Shown here: piece by piece, positions 8,917 to 18,275 of the stretch
Layout of the letters: every line of letters starts with the position of its first letter
How positions within the stretch are numbered: position 1 is the stretch's first letter
Origin: JASJAR01 sp038530285
GTDB taxonomy: Bacteria > Pseudomonadota > Alphaproteobacteria > Rhodobacterales > Rhodobacteraceae
DNA length: 64,000 bases
Assembly (NCBI GenBank): GCA_038530285.1
Contig: JBCBCY010000007.1
Coordinates: 1 to 64,000 of the forward strand
Direction: 5' to 3'
Program-made: the position numbers and the translations under genes
Notes under the pieces: model-generated
Database searches by the model: none
Seen by the model: only the letters and a program-made list of their open reading frames with translations
What the model was told of the DNA's origin: nothing

Positions 8917-11085
8917 TCAATTGCCCGGTTGCGCAAGGCCTTTGACATCTGACGCCCCGGCAGAGCCGCGCCCCGACAGCGACGCCACGTCCACAAAGTA
9001 GCGGTGGCAGCTGAACGCATCTGCCGCCGGGGCGGGACGGTCGTAGCGCCCATCGGGGCCGAGGATCCATGAATGGGCGACATCACGCAGGTTCGCGACC
9101 ATGATCTGGTCGACGATCTGGGCTTTGACGGTGGGGTTTTCGATTTCTACCAGGGTTTCGACCCGCCGGTTCAGGTTTCGGTCCATCCAATCGGCTGACG
9201 ATATGTAAACGCGTGCTGCGTCGCCTGGCAGGCCCGCACCATTGCCAAAACACACGATCCGCGAATGTTCCAAAAACCGCCCGACGATGGATTTGACGCG
9301 GATGTTGTCCGACAAACCCGCCACGCCGGGGCGCAGACAACAGATGCCGCGGATCACCAATTCGATCTTCACACCGGCCTGGCTGGCGAGATAGAGCGCA
9401 TCGATGACGTCTTTTTCCACCAACGAGTTCATCTTGGCCCAGATACGTGCCGGCCGGCCCGCGAGCGCGTGTTCGGCTTCTTCGGCGATGCGTTCGAGCA
9501 GCGTGGTTTTCAGGGTCAGCGGTGAGATCGACAGGTTTTCGAGCCGTTCGGGTTTGGCGTAGCCCGACAGGTAATTGAACACGCGGTTGGCGTCCGTACC
9601 GAGGGCCGTGTCGCAGGTGAACAGGGACAGATCGGTGTACACCTTGGCGGTGATCGGGTGGTAATTGCCCGTGCCGTAATGGGTGTAGGTGACCATGCGG
9701 CCGCCTTCGCGGCGCACGACGAACGAAATCTTCGCGTGGATTTTGTAGTTCAGGAACCCGTAGACCACATGCACGCCGGCGCGTTCCAACTTGCGCGACT
9801 GGCGAATGTTCGCGGCCTCGTCAAATCGCGCTTTGAGTTCCACCAGGGCGGTGACGACCTTGCCGGCCTCGGCGGCTTCGCACAGCGCATCGACAATCGG
9901 CGATTGGTTCGACGTGCGGTAGAGCGTCTGTTTGATCGCGACGACATTGGGGTCGGTGGCGGCCTGTTTCAGAAACCGCACGACCATGTCGAAGGTTTCA
10001 TAGGGGTGCTGTAGCAGCATGTCTTTCTGGCGGATGGCGGCGAACATATCACCGTCGTGGTCCTGGACGCGTTCGGGCACACGCGGCGTGAACGACGGCC
10101 ACAGCAGATCGGGGCGCGTGTCGAGCACCAGCTCTTTGAGGTCTTGTGACCCGATCAGGCCGTTCAGTTCGACCACCTCGTCGTCGGACACGCCAAGTTC
10201 GGCCATGATCTTTTCGCGCAACCGCTTTGGCGCATCAGCAGAGATTTTCAGGCGCACCACGTCGCCCCGCCGGCGGCGTTTGAGAGCCACTTCAAATTCG
10301 CGCACAAGGTCTTCGGCTTCGTCTTCAACTTCGAGATCACTATCGCGCAGCACCCGAAACGCGCAGGCCCCCGTCAGCCGGTAGCCGGGGAACAGCCGGT
10401 CAAGGAACAACAACAGCACGTCTTCGAGAAGGATGAACCGGTGCTTGCCCTTCTTGGCGGGCAGGGCCACGAAACGCGGCGATTGTGCGGGGATCGGCAA
10501 CAGCTCTTGCAGGTAATGGCCTTCCTCGGCCTGTTCGAGTTCCAACGCCAGCGTATAGCCGCCATTGGGGATAAACGGGAACGGATGTGCAGGGTCCACC
10601 GCCAGCGGCGTCAGGATCGGGAAAATCTGGGTGATGAACACCTCGTCCAGATGCTTGCGATCGGACTTGGTCAATGCGCCAGATTTGAGGATTTCGATCC
10701 CTTCAGACGACATTTCAGCGGCCAGGCCCGTCCAGATTTTCTGCTGGCGTTCCATCAGTTTGCGCGCGTCTTTGTTGATCAGCACCAGCTGTTCGGCGGG
10801 GTTCAGCCCGTCCTGGGCGGGGGCGGTTTTTCCAGCCTTTGCCAGCTCGCGCAGGCCGGCCACGCGCACGGTATAAAATTCGTCCAGGTTGGTGGCGGAG
10901 ATTGACAAGAACCGCAGACGTTCAAGCAACGGCACCGATGGGTTTTCTGCTTCTTCAAGCACGCGCCAATTGAACCCCAGCCAGGACAATTCGCGGTTGA
11001 AAAACCGGGATGGCCCGTCGGGGTCAATTTCGGGCATCTTGCGGGCCGTCTGGCCCTGCCCATGAAGAAAGTCAGCAAGCGTCAT
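8917..11085 (-). CDS. ppk1: Polyphosphate kinase 1
   Basis: Transfers the gamma phosphate of ATP onto inorganic polyphosphate. The 722 residues cover the N-terminal (RFFNRELSWLGFNWRVLEEA), head, C1 and C2 phospholipase-D-like domains. The autophosphorylated histidine is H450 in NYKIHAKISF, and a second PLD-like region follows near DWMDRNLNRRVETLVEI. The gene lies 58 nt upstream of ppx on the same strand, giving a polyphosphate synthesis and breakdown pair. A 58-nt gap separates it from hdaA upstream. Confidence 0.97.
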   Translation of the reverse strand: MTLADFLHGQGQTARKMPEIDPDGPSRFFNRELSWLGFNWRVLEEAENPSVPLLERLRFLSISATNLDEFYTVRVAGLRELAKAGKTAPAQDGLNPAEQLVLINKDARKLMERQQKIWTGLAAEMSSEGIEILKSGALTKSDRKHLDEVFITQIFPILTPLAVDPAHPFPFIPNGGYTLALELEQAEEGHYLQELLPIPAQSPRFVALPAKKGKHRFILLEDVLLLFLDRLFPGYRLTGACAFRVLRDSDLEVEDEAEDLVREFEVALKRRRRGDVVRLKISADAPKRLREKIMAELGVSDDEVVELNGLIGSQDLKELVLDTRPDLLWPSFTPRVPERVQDHDGDMFAAIRQKDMLLQHPYETFDMVVRFLKQAATDPNVVAIKQTLYRTSNQSPIVDALCEAAEAGKVVTALVELKARFDEAANIRQSRKLERAGVHVVYGFLNYKIHAKISFVVRREGGRMVTYTHYGTGNYHPITAKVYTDLSLFTCDTALGTDANRVFNYLSGYAKPERLENLSISPLTLKTTLLERIAEEAEHALAGRPARIWAKMNSLVEKDVIDALYLASQAGVKIELVIRGICCLRPGVAGLSDNIRVKSIVGRFLEHSRIVCFGNGAGLPGDAARVYISSADWMDRNLNRRVETLVEIENPTVKAQIVDQIMVANLRDVAHSWILGPDGRYDRPAPAADAFSCHRYFVDVASLSGRGSAGASDVKGLAQPGN

Positions 11086-11143
11086 TGGTCTATCATACCG
11101 GTGAACATGCCACAGCGCAGTGAAACACTTTGAATTTGTTCAT

Positions 11144-11806
11144 TTAAAGGTCAAGGACGTCGCGCGCCAGTGCCCGGTTGATGTTTTGTCCGCGCGCAAG
11201 GGCTTCGCGGTCCAGCACATCGACGGCCGCTTCGGCTGCCGCGAATGACCGTTCGAGCCGCAAAAGAAGCCACTGGACCAGCGCGGGTTCCGGGTTGATC
11301 TGCCGGTCGGCAAAGAGCTTCAAGATCACCTGGGCCAGCAGCGCATCATCGGGGTCGTCCATCGCGGCGACACCGCTGGCCTGAAGCCGGCTGGCAAGGT
11401 CCTTCAACGCAATGGTCAGATTGGCCGGTGCGGCACGCGCGGTCATCAAAAGGTGCCCGCCCCTGGCCATCATCAGGTTGAGAAGGTGAAAGGCCTGGGT
11501 CTGTCCTGCGGGTGTCAGCTGGTCGATGTCTTCGACAATCAGCGCGGGCGAAGACGCCAGTGCGGGAATATCGGCCCGGTCCAACCCGGTGGCCGGCACG
11601 ATTGGCGCCCCCGTGGCGTGGTGCCAGACATGGGCAAGATGCGACTTCCCGCAGCCTTTGGGACCTGCGAGCACCAATCGACCGTTGGGCCAGGTGGCGG
11701 GCGCGTCGATCAGTGCGACAGCGGCGGCATTGGCATCTGACACAAAGAAATCGCCACGCGTCATGGAGGCCCGGCGGGGCAGATCGAAGACCAGTTGCTC
11801 GGGCAA
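11144..11806 (-). CDS. hdaA: DnaA regulatory inactivator HdaA
   Basis: A 220-residue truncated AAA+ protein of the alphaproteobacterial HdaA type. It helps the sliding clamp stimulate ATP hydrolysis by DnaA and so limits re-initiation of replication. The N-terminus carries the clamp-binding motif QLVFDLP (residues 4-10). The Walker A loop is GPKGCGKS (48-55), and Walker B is LIVEDID. The DNA-binding domain of DnaA is absent, as expected. It starts 3 nt after the end of the AI-2E-type permease gene, so the two are translated from one message. Confidence 0.93.
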   Translation of the reverse strand: MPEQLVFDLPRRASMTRGDFFVSDANAAAVALIDAPATWPNGRLVLAGPKGCGKSHLAHVWHHATGAPIVPATGLDRADIPALASSPALIVEDIDQLTPAGQTQAFHLLNLMMARGGHLLMTARAAPANLTIALKDLASRLQASGVAAMDDPDDALLAQVILKLFADRQINPEPALVQWLLLRLERSFAAAEAAVDVLDREALARGQNINRALARDVLDL

Positions 11807-11809
11807 GGT

Positions 11810-12889
11810 CTAATCCTCGTCTTCGGGCGGGGCGGTGCCTTCCAGCCCTCGGTATAGCAGGCTTTGCTGGTATTGGCCGATGAAGAACCGGGCGACCACG
11901 CCAATCATGGCGGCGACGGGGACGGCAACCAAAAGCCCGACAAATCCGAAAAGCGCCCCAAACACCGACAGTGCGAACAAAAGCCAGACAGGGTGCAGCC
12001 CGACCGAAGAGCCCACAAGCTTGGGTGTCAGGATGTTGCCTTCCAGAAACTGGCCCGCCTGAAAGATCGCGTAGACGATGCCGATCATCCACCATTCGCC
12101 CCAGAACTGAAACAACGCCAGACCAATCGCAAGCGCACCCCCGACCAGCGCGCCGACGTAAGGAATGAAGGAAATCAGCCCCGCAATGGCGCCAATCACC
12201 AGCCCGAACTGTAGGCCCGCAAGCGCCAGACCAACCGCGTAGAACACGCCCAAAATCAGGCAGACCGTGCCCTGACCGCGAATGAAGGACGCCAGTGTCT
12301 TGTCGATGTCTGTGGCGATCTGGCGGATCACTGGCGCGTGGTCGCGTGGCAGAAGCTTGTCGATCTCAGCCACCATCCGGTCCCAGTCTAGCAACAGGTA
12401 GAAGGTGATCACGGGCACCAGCACAATCAACACGGCGATGTTCAAAAGCGATCCGGCACTTGTCAGCACGGAATTCAGCAGTTCGGTTCCCTTTTGCTGA
12501 ACGGTCGAGCCGACGGAATCGAGCGACCGGCGCAGGGTGGATTCGGCATCCATGATCTGAGGGAACTGGGTGTTGACCCAGGTCTGCAGTTCCTGGGCCA
12601 GTTGCGGGGCAAGGGCAAAGAGATCGCCCGCCTGCTGCACAAGTGTCGGGATCACCAGAAGGGCGGCGAGAACGAAGATTATCAGTGCCACCAGCGTGAT
12701 GATCACCGTTGATACGGTGCGCGACAGGCCCAGACGTTCCAGACGGTCTGCGATGGGATCAAGGCAATAGGCAATCGCGCCGCCAAGGATGAAGGGCAAG
12801 AGCACATTGCTGAGATAGACCAGCGCCACCACAAAGACGGCGGTGGCGATTGTCCAATATGTGATCTGTTCGCGGACGGGCAGGGCCAT
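11810..12889 (-). CDS. AI-2E family (PerM-like) membrane transporter
   Basis: A 359-residue multi-spanning protein of the AI-2 exporter/PerM superfamily. An AAAGGAGG ribosome binding site sits 5 nt before the ATG at 12889; an in-frame GTG two codons earlier is less likely. There are about eight membrane segments, a large central loop (residues 80-150), and the family stretch GLISFIPYVGALVGGALAIG followed by EGNILTPKLVGSSVGLHPVWLLFALSVFG. The physiological substrate of most members is unknown, so autoinducer export should not be assumed. First gene of the permease-hdaA-ppk1-ppx run. Confidence 0.88.
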   Translation of the reverse strand: MALPVREQITYWTIATAVFVVALVYLSNVLLPFILGGAIAYCLDPIADRLERLGLSRTVSTVIITLVALIIFVLAALLVIPTLVQQAGDLFALAPQLAQELQTWVNTQFPQIMDAESTLRRSLDSVGSTVQQKGTELLNSVLTSAGSLLNIAVLIVLVPVITFYLLLDWDRMVAEIDKLLPRDHAPVIRQIATDIDKTLASFIRGQGTVCLILGVFYAVGLALAGLQFGLVIGAIAGLISFIPYVGALVGGALAIGLALFQFWGEWWMIGIVYAIFQAGQFLEGNILTPKLVGSSVGLHPVWLLFALSVFGALFGFVGLLVAVPVAAMIGVVARFFIGQYQQSLLYRGLEGTAPPEDED

Positions 12890-12984
12890 TGGCACCTCCT
12901 TTTATCCTAGATCACCCATGCCCCCCGGTGTTTCAAGGGGCAGGGTCCCGCCCAAGGGCGAGACCCGCAGACAATTCGCGCGCT

Positions 12985-13497
12985 TTAGTGGCAGGCCGGC
13001 CGGGTGCCCGGCAACAGGACCTTGTCGATTACGTGGATCACGCCGTTGTCGGCTTGAATGTCGGCGATGATGACATTGGCGGTCTCACCGGTGCCATCGG
13101 CGATGGACACGCCGCCACCTGCTGCGGTGATGCACAAACGCTCGGACGCCAGAACGGGCTTGAAGTAGTTCGACCCGGCCGGGAACATCGACGCGGTCAG
13201 TTCGCGGTCATCGACGTGGTACAAAAGAACGTCCGTCAGTTGCTGTTTGTTTGCAGGCTCCAACAGCGATTCCACCGTGCCCGCGGGCAGGGCGGCGAAG
13301 GCGTCATTCACGGGCGCGTAGACGGTGAACGGGCCCGGCCCGTCAAGCGTTTCAGCCAGACCGGCCGCGGTCACCGCGGCGACCAGCGTCGAAAAGCGAT
13401 CATCGCCAACTGCGATTTCGGTGATGGATTGTGCCGTTGTGGGTGCAGCGGCAAAAAGGGTCAGGGCCGCGGCTGCGGCTTTCAGTGTCGTTTTCAT
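12985..13497 (-). CDS. Exported fasciclin-domain protein
   Basis: A 170-residue protein starting MKTTLKAAAAALTLFAAAPTTAQS, a signal peptide; the longer open frame to 13770 is non-conserved upstream sequence. The mature part is one fasciclin (FAS1) domain: FSTLVAAVTAAGLAETLDGPGPFTVYAPVNDAFAALP, then VLLYHVDDRELTA and the terminal NGVIHVIDKVLLP. FAS1 proteins mediate surface or matrix adhesion. Two cysteines flank the last strands (LCITAA and PACH) and could form a disulfide. It stands alone, divergent from proS. Confidence 0.9.
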   Translation of the reverse strand: MKTTLKAAAAALTLFAAAPTTAQSITEIAVGDDRFSTLVAAVTAAGLAETLDGPGPFTVYAPVNDAFAALPAGTVESLLEPANKQQLTDVLLYHVDDRELTASMFPAGSNYFKPVLASERLCITAAGGGVSIADGTGETANVIIADIQADNGVIHVIDKVLLPGTRPACH

Positions 13498-13727
13498 TGG
13501 AACCTCCACATTGTACGGTCCCCCCTTGGGTCCGTATGGCAGAGTTACGCGGCACCCCGTCTGCCGGATCGGCGGGCTCACAGACCTGTGACATAATGCC
13601 AAATCCCTGAAATCTTTCATCCAATTTTCGAAATTGAGCGTACGCGCAGGCCCGCGCGAAGACCAATTGAACTGGCCACCGTGCCCCTGTAGACCGGACC
13701 AAGTCCCAACCGATGGTGAGCCCCGCG

Positions 13728-15062
13728 ATGCGCCTGTCCCGCTACTTTTTGCCCGTCTTGAAAGAAACACCCGCCGAGGCGCAGATCGTGTCGCACCGGC
13801 TGATGCTGCGCGCTGGCATGATCCGCCAACAGGCCGCGGGCATCTATTCCTGGCTGCCGCTGGGGTTCAAGGTGCTCAAAAAGATCGAAGCGATCGTCCA
13901 CGAGGAACAACAACGCGCCGGGCATATCCCCTTGTTGATGCCGACGATCCAACCGGCGGACCTTTGGCAGGAATCAGGCCGCTACAACGCCTACGGGCCT
14001 GAGATGTTGCGCATCCGTGACCGGCATGATCGCGACATGCTGTTTGGTCCGACGAACGAGGAAATGATCACCGATATCTTCCGAGGATATGTCAGCAGCT
14101 ACAAGGACTTGCCGCTGACGCTTTATCATATTCAGTGGAAATTTCGCGATGAGGTACGGCCCCGTTTTGGGGTGATGCGGGGCCGCGAGTTTTACATGAA
14201 GGACGGCTACAACTTCGACCTGACCAAGGAAGATGCGCTGCATGCCTACAACCGGCATCTTGTTAGTTACCTGCGCACCTATGAACGCATGGGACTGCAG
14301 GCGATCCCGATGCGGGCGGATTCAGGCCCGATCGGCGGTGATGACACGCATGAATTCCTTGTCCTGGCCGATACCGGCGAATCCGAAGTGTTCTATGATG
14401 CGGCGGTGACGGATATCTCGCTGGGGGCGCGCGACATCGACTATGATGACCACGCCCAGTGCCGCGCGGTGATGGAAGAATTCACCGAACTTTACGCCCG
14501 CACCGATGAGACCCATGACGAAGACGCCTTTGCCAAGGTCCCCGAGGATCGCCGCCGCTCGGCACGCGGCATCGAAGTGGGTCAGATATTCTATTTTGGC
14601 ACCAAGTATTCCGACGCCATGGGGGCAACCGTCCAGGACAGCGATGGCAATCAGGTGCCTGTCCACATGGGGTCTCACGGGATCGGTGTGTCGCGGCTGT
14701 TGGGCGCGATCATCGAGGCCAGCCATGACGACAACGGGATCATCTGGCCCGAAGGTGTCACGCCGTTTCACTGCGGGATCATCAATTTGCGGCAGGACGA
14801 CAGCGCCTGCGATGCGGCCTGCCACGGGATTGAACTGGCGCTCAAAAAGCGTGGGCTTGATCCTTTGTACGACGACCGCGACGAACGGGCGGGGGCGAAA
14901 TTCGCCACGATGGACCTGATCGGGCTGCCCTGGCGGATCACCGTGGGCCCGCGGGGGCTGAAAAACAACGTCGTTGAAGTCACATCGCGCCGCTCGGGCG
15001 AAAGCGAAGAGATGTCTGGTGAAGCGGCGGTCGACCGGATCGCCCAAATCTACGGGGTGTAG
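13728..15062 (+). CDS. proS: Prolyl-tRNA synthetase, short alphaproteobacterial type
   Basis: Charges tRNA-Pro. From the ATG at 13728 it has 444 residues (a GTG-initiated form from 13713 adds five). Class II motifs are present: motif 1 region AGIYSWLPLGFKVL, motif 2 FRDEVRPRFGVMRGREFYMKDGYNF, and motif 3 GIGVSRLLGAIIE, followed by the anticodon-binding domain. At this length the editing insertion between motifs 2 and 3 found in the E. coli-type enzyme is missing, as is usual for alphaproteobacteria. The peroxiredoxin gene starts 3 nt after its stop. Confidence 0.96.
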   Translation: MRLSRYFLPVLKETPAEAQIVSHRLMLRAGMIRQQAAGIYSWLPLGFKVLKKIEAIVHEEQQRAGHIPLLMPTIQPADLWQESGRYNAYGPEMLRIRDRHDRDMLFGPTNEEMITDIFRGYVSSYKDLPLTLYHIQWKFRDEVRPRFGVMRGREFYMKDGYNFDLTKEDALHAYNRHLVSYLRTYERMGLQAIPMRADSGPIGGDDTHEFLVLADTGESEVFYDAAVTDISLGARDIDYDDHAQCRAVMEEFTELYARTDETHDEDAFAKVPEDRRRSARGIEVGQIFYFGTKYSDAMGATVQDSDGNQVPVHMGSHGIGVSRLLGAIIEASHDDNGIIWPEGVTPFHCGIINLRQDDSACDAACHGIELALKKRGLDPLYDDRDERAGAKFATMDLIGLPWRITVGPRGLKNNVVEVTSRRSGESEEMSGEAAVDRIAQIYGV

Positions 15063-15065
15063 CCC

Positions 15066-15629
15066 ATGGCGAATTTGTACGAGGTTGATTGGTCGACGAT
15101 CCCCGCACCAAAGGATGATGGCGCGGCGGATCACCTCAAGGGCATGACCCTGCCGTCGGTGCCGCTTGGCTCAACCGGTGGCGGCACGGTTGATCTGGCG
15201 GCCCTTTCGGGGCTCACAATCGTTTACATCTATCCCAAGACCGGTCAGCCGGGCACAGATATGCCTGACGGTTGGGATATGATCCCTGGCGCGCGGGGAT
15301 GTACGCCGCAAACCTGTTCGTTCCGCGATCATATGGCGGAATTGACGCAACTGGGCGTCGATCAGCTTTATGGATTGTCGAGCCAAGACACCGCTTATCA
15401 GGCGGAACTCAAAGAGCGGTCGCACTTGCCATTCGACATTCTGTCGGATCACGCGTTCACGCTGACCGATGCGCTGGGCTTGCCGACGTTTGAGGCCGCG
15501 GGCGAGCGGTTGATCAAGCGGATGTCGCTGGCCATTCGCGACGCGGTGATCGTCGATGTGATCTATCCGATCTTTCCGCCCGACCAGAACGCGGGCTTGG
15601 TCATCGATTGGCTCAAAACCCGCGCTTGA
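15066..15629 (+). CDS. Peroxiredoxin (AhpC/TSA family, PrxQ/BCP-like)
   Basis: A 187-residue thiol peroxidase. The active site is in IPGARGCTPQTCSFRDH around residues 75-92; the cysteine after the PQT sequence is the likely peroxidatic one and the earlier Cys five residues before it the possible resolving one. VYIYPKTGQPG before it and FDILSD later are typical of this subgroup. No signal peptide, so cytoplasmic. It is separated from proS by 3 nt and is probably co-transcribed with it. Confidence 0.88.
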   Translation: MANLYEVDWSTIPAPKDDGAADHLKGMTLPSVPLGSTGGGTVDLAALSGLTIVYIYPKTGQPGTDMPDGWDMIPGARGCTPQTCSFRDHMAELTQLGVDQLYGLSSQDTAYQAELKERSHLPFDILSDHAFTLTDALGLPTFEAAGERLIKRMSLAIRDAVIVDVIYPIFPPDQNAGLVIDWLKTRA

Positions 15630-15689
15630 GGCTCGCGAAGGGCGCCGAAATCCCCTAAACAGGGGAAAACACCAGGTGACCAGAGCAGT

Positions 15690-16184
15690 ATGATCCGCCT
15701 TCTTGCCTTGATCGCGGGGCTTTGCGGGGCCGGGACATTGTCCCAGTTCCCGGAGTTTTCGCAGCAATATTATCAGCGTCTGTCGGGGGCTGTCGATGAA
15801 TTGCGCCCGCTGGTTCTGACGGTGGACCTGACCGCACGCGCTCAAGGGCTAAGCCGCGAAGAGGCGCTCGCGCAGTTGCAGGGCAATGAAACCGCCGACA
15901 GTATTCGCGACAGTCTTGCGATTTCGGTGCGCCGCTATGACCGGCTGTCTGCGGCACAGGCGCGCCTGGCGCAGGCCACTCCGCTGGAACGGCTTGCCCA
16001 GCCCTGGAACATGGCCGACCCGGATCTGTTTGATCGCACGCTGGCCGATTACCGCCCCGCATTGCCGCTGACCCAGGCGGGGCTGATTTCGGCCGTGATC
16101 GGTTTCGCGCTTGGTTGGGGCCTGCTCGGCGGGCTCATTGCGGTGCTTCGGCGTGTGTTTATAGGGCGCTGGCGCGCTGCTTGA
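15690..16184 (+). CDS. DUF2937 family membrane protein
   Basis: A 164-residue protein with a hydrophobic N-terminus (MIRLLALIAGLCGAGTLSQF), a long helical periplasmic middle (residues 25-125, YYQRLSGAVDELRPLV) and a C-terminal membrane segment (LISAVIGFALGWGLLGGLIAVLRRVF). This layout and the SQFPEFSQQYYQRL start match DUF2937, a family of unknown function. A 6-bp hairpin (TCCCCT/AGGGGA, 15651-15666) lies just upstream. The lolC/E gene follows about 50 nt later. Confidence 0.8.
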   Translation: MIRLLALIAGLCGAGTLSQFPEFSQQYYQRLSGAVDELRPLVLTVDLTARAQGLSREEALAQLQGNETADSIRDSLAISVRRYDRLSAAQARLAQATPLERLAQPWNMADPDLFDRTLADYRPALPLTQAGLISAVIGFALGWGLLGGLIAVLRRVFIGRWRAA

Positions 16185-16235
16185 CCTTGCCTGTTTGCGC
16201 CACCATGGTCGCGGCAAAACCCGAAAGGCCCATCT

Positions 16236-17516
16236 TTGAGCACACGCCCCTTCGCCCCGTTCGAATTCCTGATCGCCTGGCGGTATCTGCGCGCGCGCCG
16301 ATCCGAAGGTGGGGTCAGCGTGATGACCTGGATATCGCTTATCGGGATCACTTTGGCGGTTTTTGCGCTGGTAGCGACACTGGCGGTGCGCACCGGCCTT
16401 CGCGCAGAGACCTTGCGGATTATTCTGGGCGCCCAGGCGCATCTGGAAGTGCATTATTCCGAAACCGTGAACGCAGACGGCGTGCGCGACCGGTTGATCC
16501 GTGACTACGACACCGTGGCGCGCCGGATTTCAGACGTGCCTGGAGTGGTGCGCGCTGTTCCTGTCGTAAAAGGCCGATTGATCGCCAATCTGCGCGAGGC
16601 CAATGCCCCGATTGAGCTTTACGGGATCACGCCTGACGATCTGGCAAGTTTCCCCAGCATTGTGACCCCCGAACGCAGCCAGGGCGATCTGGCGCGTCTG
16701 GGGGAAGGGATCGCAATTGCCGAAGGGGTCGCACGGACGCTTGGCGTGGGTGTGGGCGACAGCTTGCGGGTGATTTCGCCCAACGGTGTGCGCACCGCCT
16801 TTGGGACCAGCCCGCGCGTGTCAGCTTATGAGGTTGTTTATATCTTCCGCTCTGGCCAGCCGTTGATCGACAGCACCCGCGCCTATCTGCCCCTTGCCGA
16901 CGCGCAGGTGTTTTTGAACAGGCCAGAGGCGGTCGACCAGATCGAAGTGATGATCGATGATCCCGAAACGGTCGAACTGCTGCAACCCGACATTCTCGCC
17001 GCGACCGAGGGCGCCGCCTTCGGGTGGACCTGGCGGGACCGGTCGGGTGCAGGACTGCGCGCATTGCAACTGCAAGACAACGCGCTTTATCTGCTTTTGT
17101 TCATCCTTGTCCTGATTGCGACGCTCAACATCGTGTCGGGCCTGGTGATGCTGGTGAAAAACAAGGGCCGCGATATTGGGATACTGCGGACGATCGGCCT
17201 GACCGAAGGGTCTATTCTGCGGGTGTTTGTGCTGGTGGGAGCATCGGTGGGGATTGCGGGCACGATTTTCGGGGCGGCATTGGGCGCGCTTTTTGCCGCC
17301 AATATCGAACATGTATACGCCCTGATGGACGCGGTCACTGGCAATTCACGCGCCGGCCTTGAAGCCCAGGGGTTTTTCTTTCCGCCGGCCATTTTGCGCC
17401 CCGCTGATCTGGCCGCAGCGGTGGGGTTAAGCCTTGTGCTGGCCTTTGCCGTTACGATCTTTCCCGCGCGCCGGGCGGCTCGGATGAACCCGGTCGAGGC
17501 GCTGCGCTATGAGTGA
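16236..17516 (+). CDS. lolC: Lipoprotein-releasing ABC transporter permease (LolC/LolE type)
   Basis: Inner-membrane permease that, with LolD, releases outer-membrane lipoproteins to the carrier LolA. The 426 residues show one N-terminal membrane segment (VMTWISLIGITLAVFALVATLAVRTGL), a periplasmic domain of about 210 residues, and three C-terminal segments (LLLFILVLIATLNIVSGLVML onwards) with MVKNKGRDIGILRTIGLTEGSI as the cytoplasmic coupling helix. Translation probably starts at a TTG (16236) behind a GAAAGG site. Alphaproteobacteria usually have a single LolC/E hybrid, and only one permease is present here. The last 8 bp overlap lolD. Confidence 0.93.
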   Translation: MSTRPFAPFEFLIAWRYLRARRSEGGVSVMTWISLIGITLAVFALVATLAVRTGLRAETLRIILGAQAHLEVHYSETVNADGVRDRLIRDYDTVARRISDVPGVVRAVPVVKGRLIANLREANAPIELYGITPDDLASFPSIVTPERSQGDLARLGEGIAIAEGVARTLGVGVGDSLRVISPNGVRTAFGTSPRVSAYEVVYIFRSGQPLIDSTRAYLPLADAQVFLNRPEAVDQIEVMIDDPETVELLQPDILAATEGAAFGWTWRDRSGAGLRALQLQDNALYLLLFILVLIATLNIVSGLVMLVKNKGRDIGILRTIGLTEGSILRVFVLVGASVGIAGTIFGAALGALFAANIEHVYALMDAVTGNSRAGLEAQGFFFPPAILRPADLAAAVGLSLVLAFAVTIFPARRAARMNPVEALRYE

Positions 17517-18192
17517 CGCGGCCTTGATGCTCGACGGGATCGACAAGGCCTACGCAAAAGGCACGCCGGGTGAAGTGCGTGTGCTGAACGGGGCAAGGCT
17601 TGCGTTGATGCCCGGTGAGGCGGTGGCCCTTGTTGCCCCATCGGGGTCCGGCAAATCGACGCTGCTGCACATCGCCGGTCTGTTGGACACTGCAGATGCC
17701 GGGACACTTCATGTCGCAGGGGCGGATCTGTCGCGTGCCAGCGACCGGCAAAGGACGGCCGCACGGCGACGTGACATCGGTTTTATCTACCAGTTTCATC
17801 ATCTGTTGCCGGAGTTTTCGGCTGCTGAAAACATCATCCTGCCCCAGCTTGCCAACGGATGCGCGCGGCCGGCCGCCGGGGCACGGGCGGACCAGCTTCT
17901 CGGTCAGGTGGGGCTGTCAGCGCGCGGCCACCACCGCCCGGCGGAACTGTCTGGCGGCGAACAGCAACGGGTTGCCTTTTGTCGGGCGCTGGCGAATGCC
18001 CCCCGGGTTCTTCTGGCCGATGAACCCACGGGCAATCTTGATCCCGCAACGTCCGATACAGTGTTTGAAGCGTTGATGGATTTGGTTCGCAGCACCGGAC
18101 TTGCCGCCCTCGTGGCGACGCATAACCCAGACCTCGCAGCGCGGATGGACCGGACCTTGCGGCTCGATCAGGGCCAGCTTCACCCTGTCTGA
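17509..18192 (+). CDS. lolD: Lipoprotein-releasing ABC transporter ATPase
   Basis: A 227-residue ATPase partner of the overlapping permease gene. Walker A is APSGSGKST (around residue 44), the ABC signature is LSGGEQQR, Walker B is VLLADEPTGNLDP, and the switch histidine is in LVATHNPDLA. The Walker A begins with Ala instead of the more common Gly, which is conservative. The characteristic insert QFHHLLPEFSAAENIILP is typical of LolD. A dispersed palindromic repeat begins right after its stop and may end the message. Confidence 0.95.
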   Translation: MSDAALMLDGIDKAYAKGTPGEVRVLNGARLALMPGEAVALVAPSGSGKSTLLHIAGLLDTADAGTLHVAGADLSRASDRQRTAARRRDIGFIYQFHHLLPEFSAAENIILPQLANGCARPAAGARADQLLGQVGLSARGHHRPAELSGGEQQRVAFCRALANAPRVLLADEPTGNLDPATSDTVFEALMDLVRSTGLAALVATHNPDLAARMDRTLRLDQGQLHPV

Positions 18193-18194
18193 GG

Positions 18195-18247
18195 CTTCAT
18201 CCTGGCAAAAATACTCCCGCCGGAGGCAGCGATTTTTCCAAAAATCG
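18195..18247. repeat. Dispersed palindromic repeat, copy 2 (inverted)
   Basis: Reverse-complement copy of the element at 5121-5174, with one mismatch and one short deletion in the hairpin region. The 8-bp stem CGATTTTT/AAAAATCG is intact (18230-18247). It lies 3 bp after the lolD stop, between convergent genes. Confidence 0.75.
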
Positions 18248-18250
18248 CAC

Positions 18251-18275
18251 CGCGATCCTTTCTTTAAGGATCGCG
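18251..18275. terminator. Stem-loop between convergent genes
   Basis: A perfect 10-bp inverted repeat, CGCGATCCTT and AAGGATCGCG, around a TCTTT loop, directly beside repeat copy 2. It overlaps the last codons of the minus-strand gene ending at 18264. There is no long T tract, so its role as a terminator is tentative. Confidence 0.5.
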
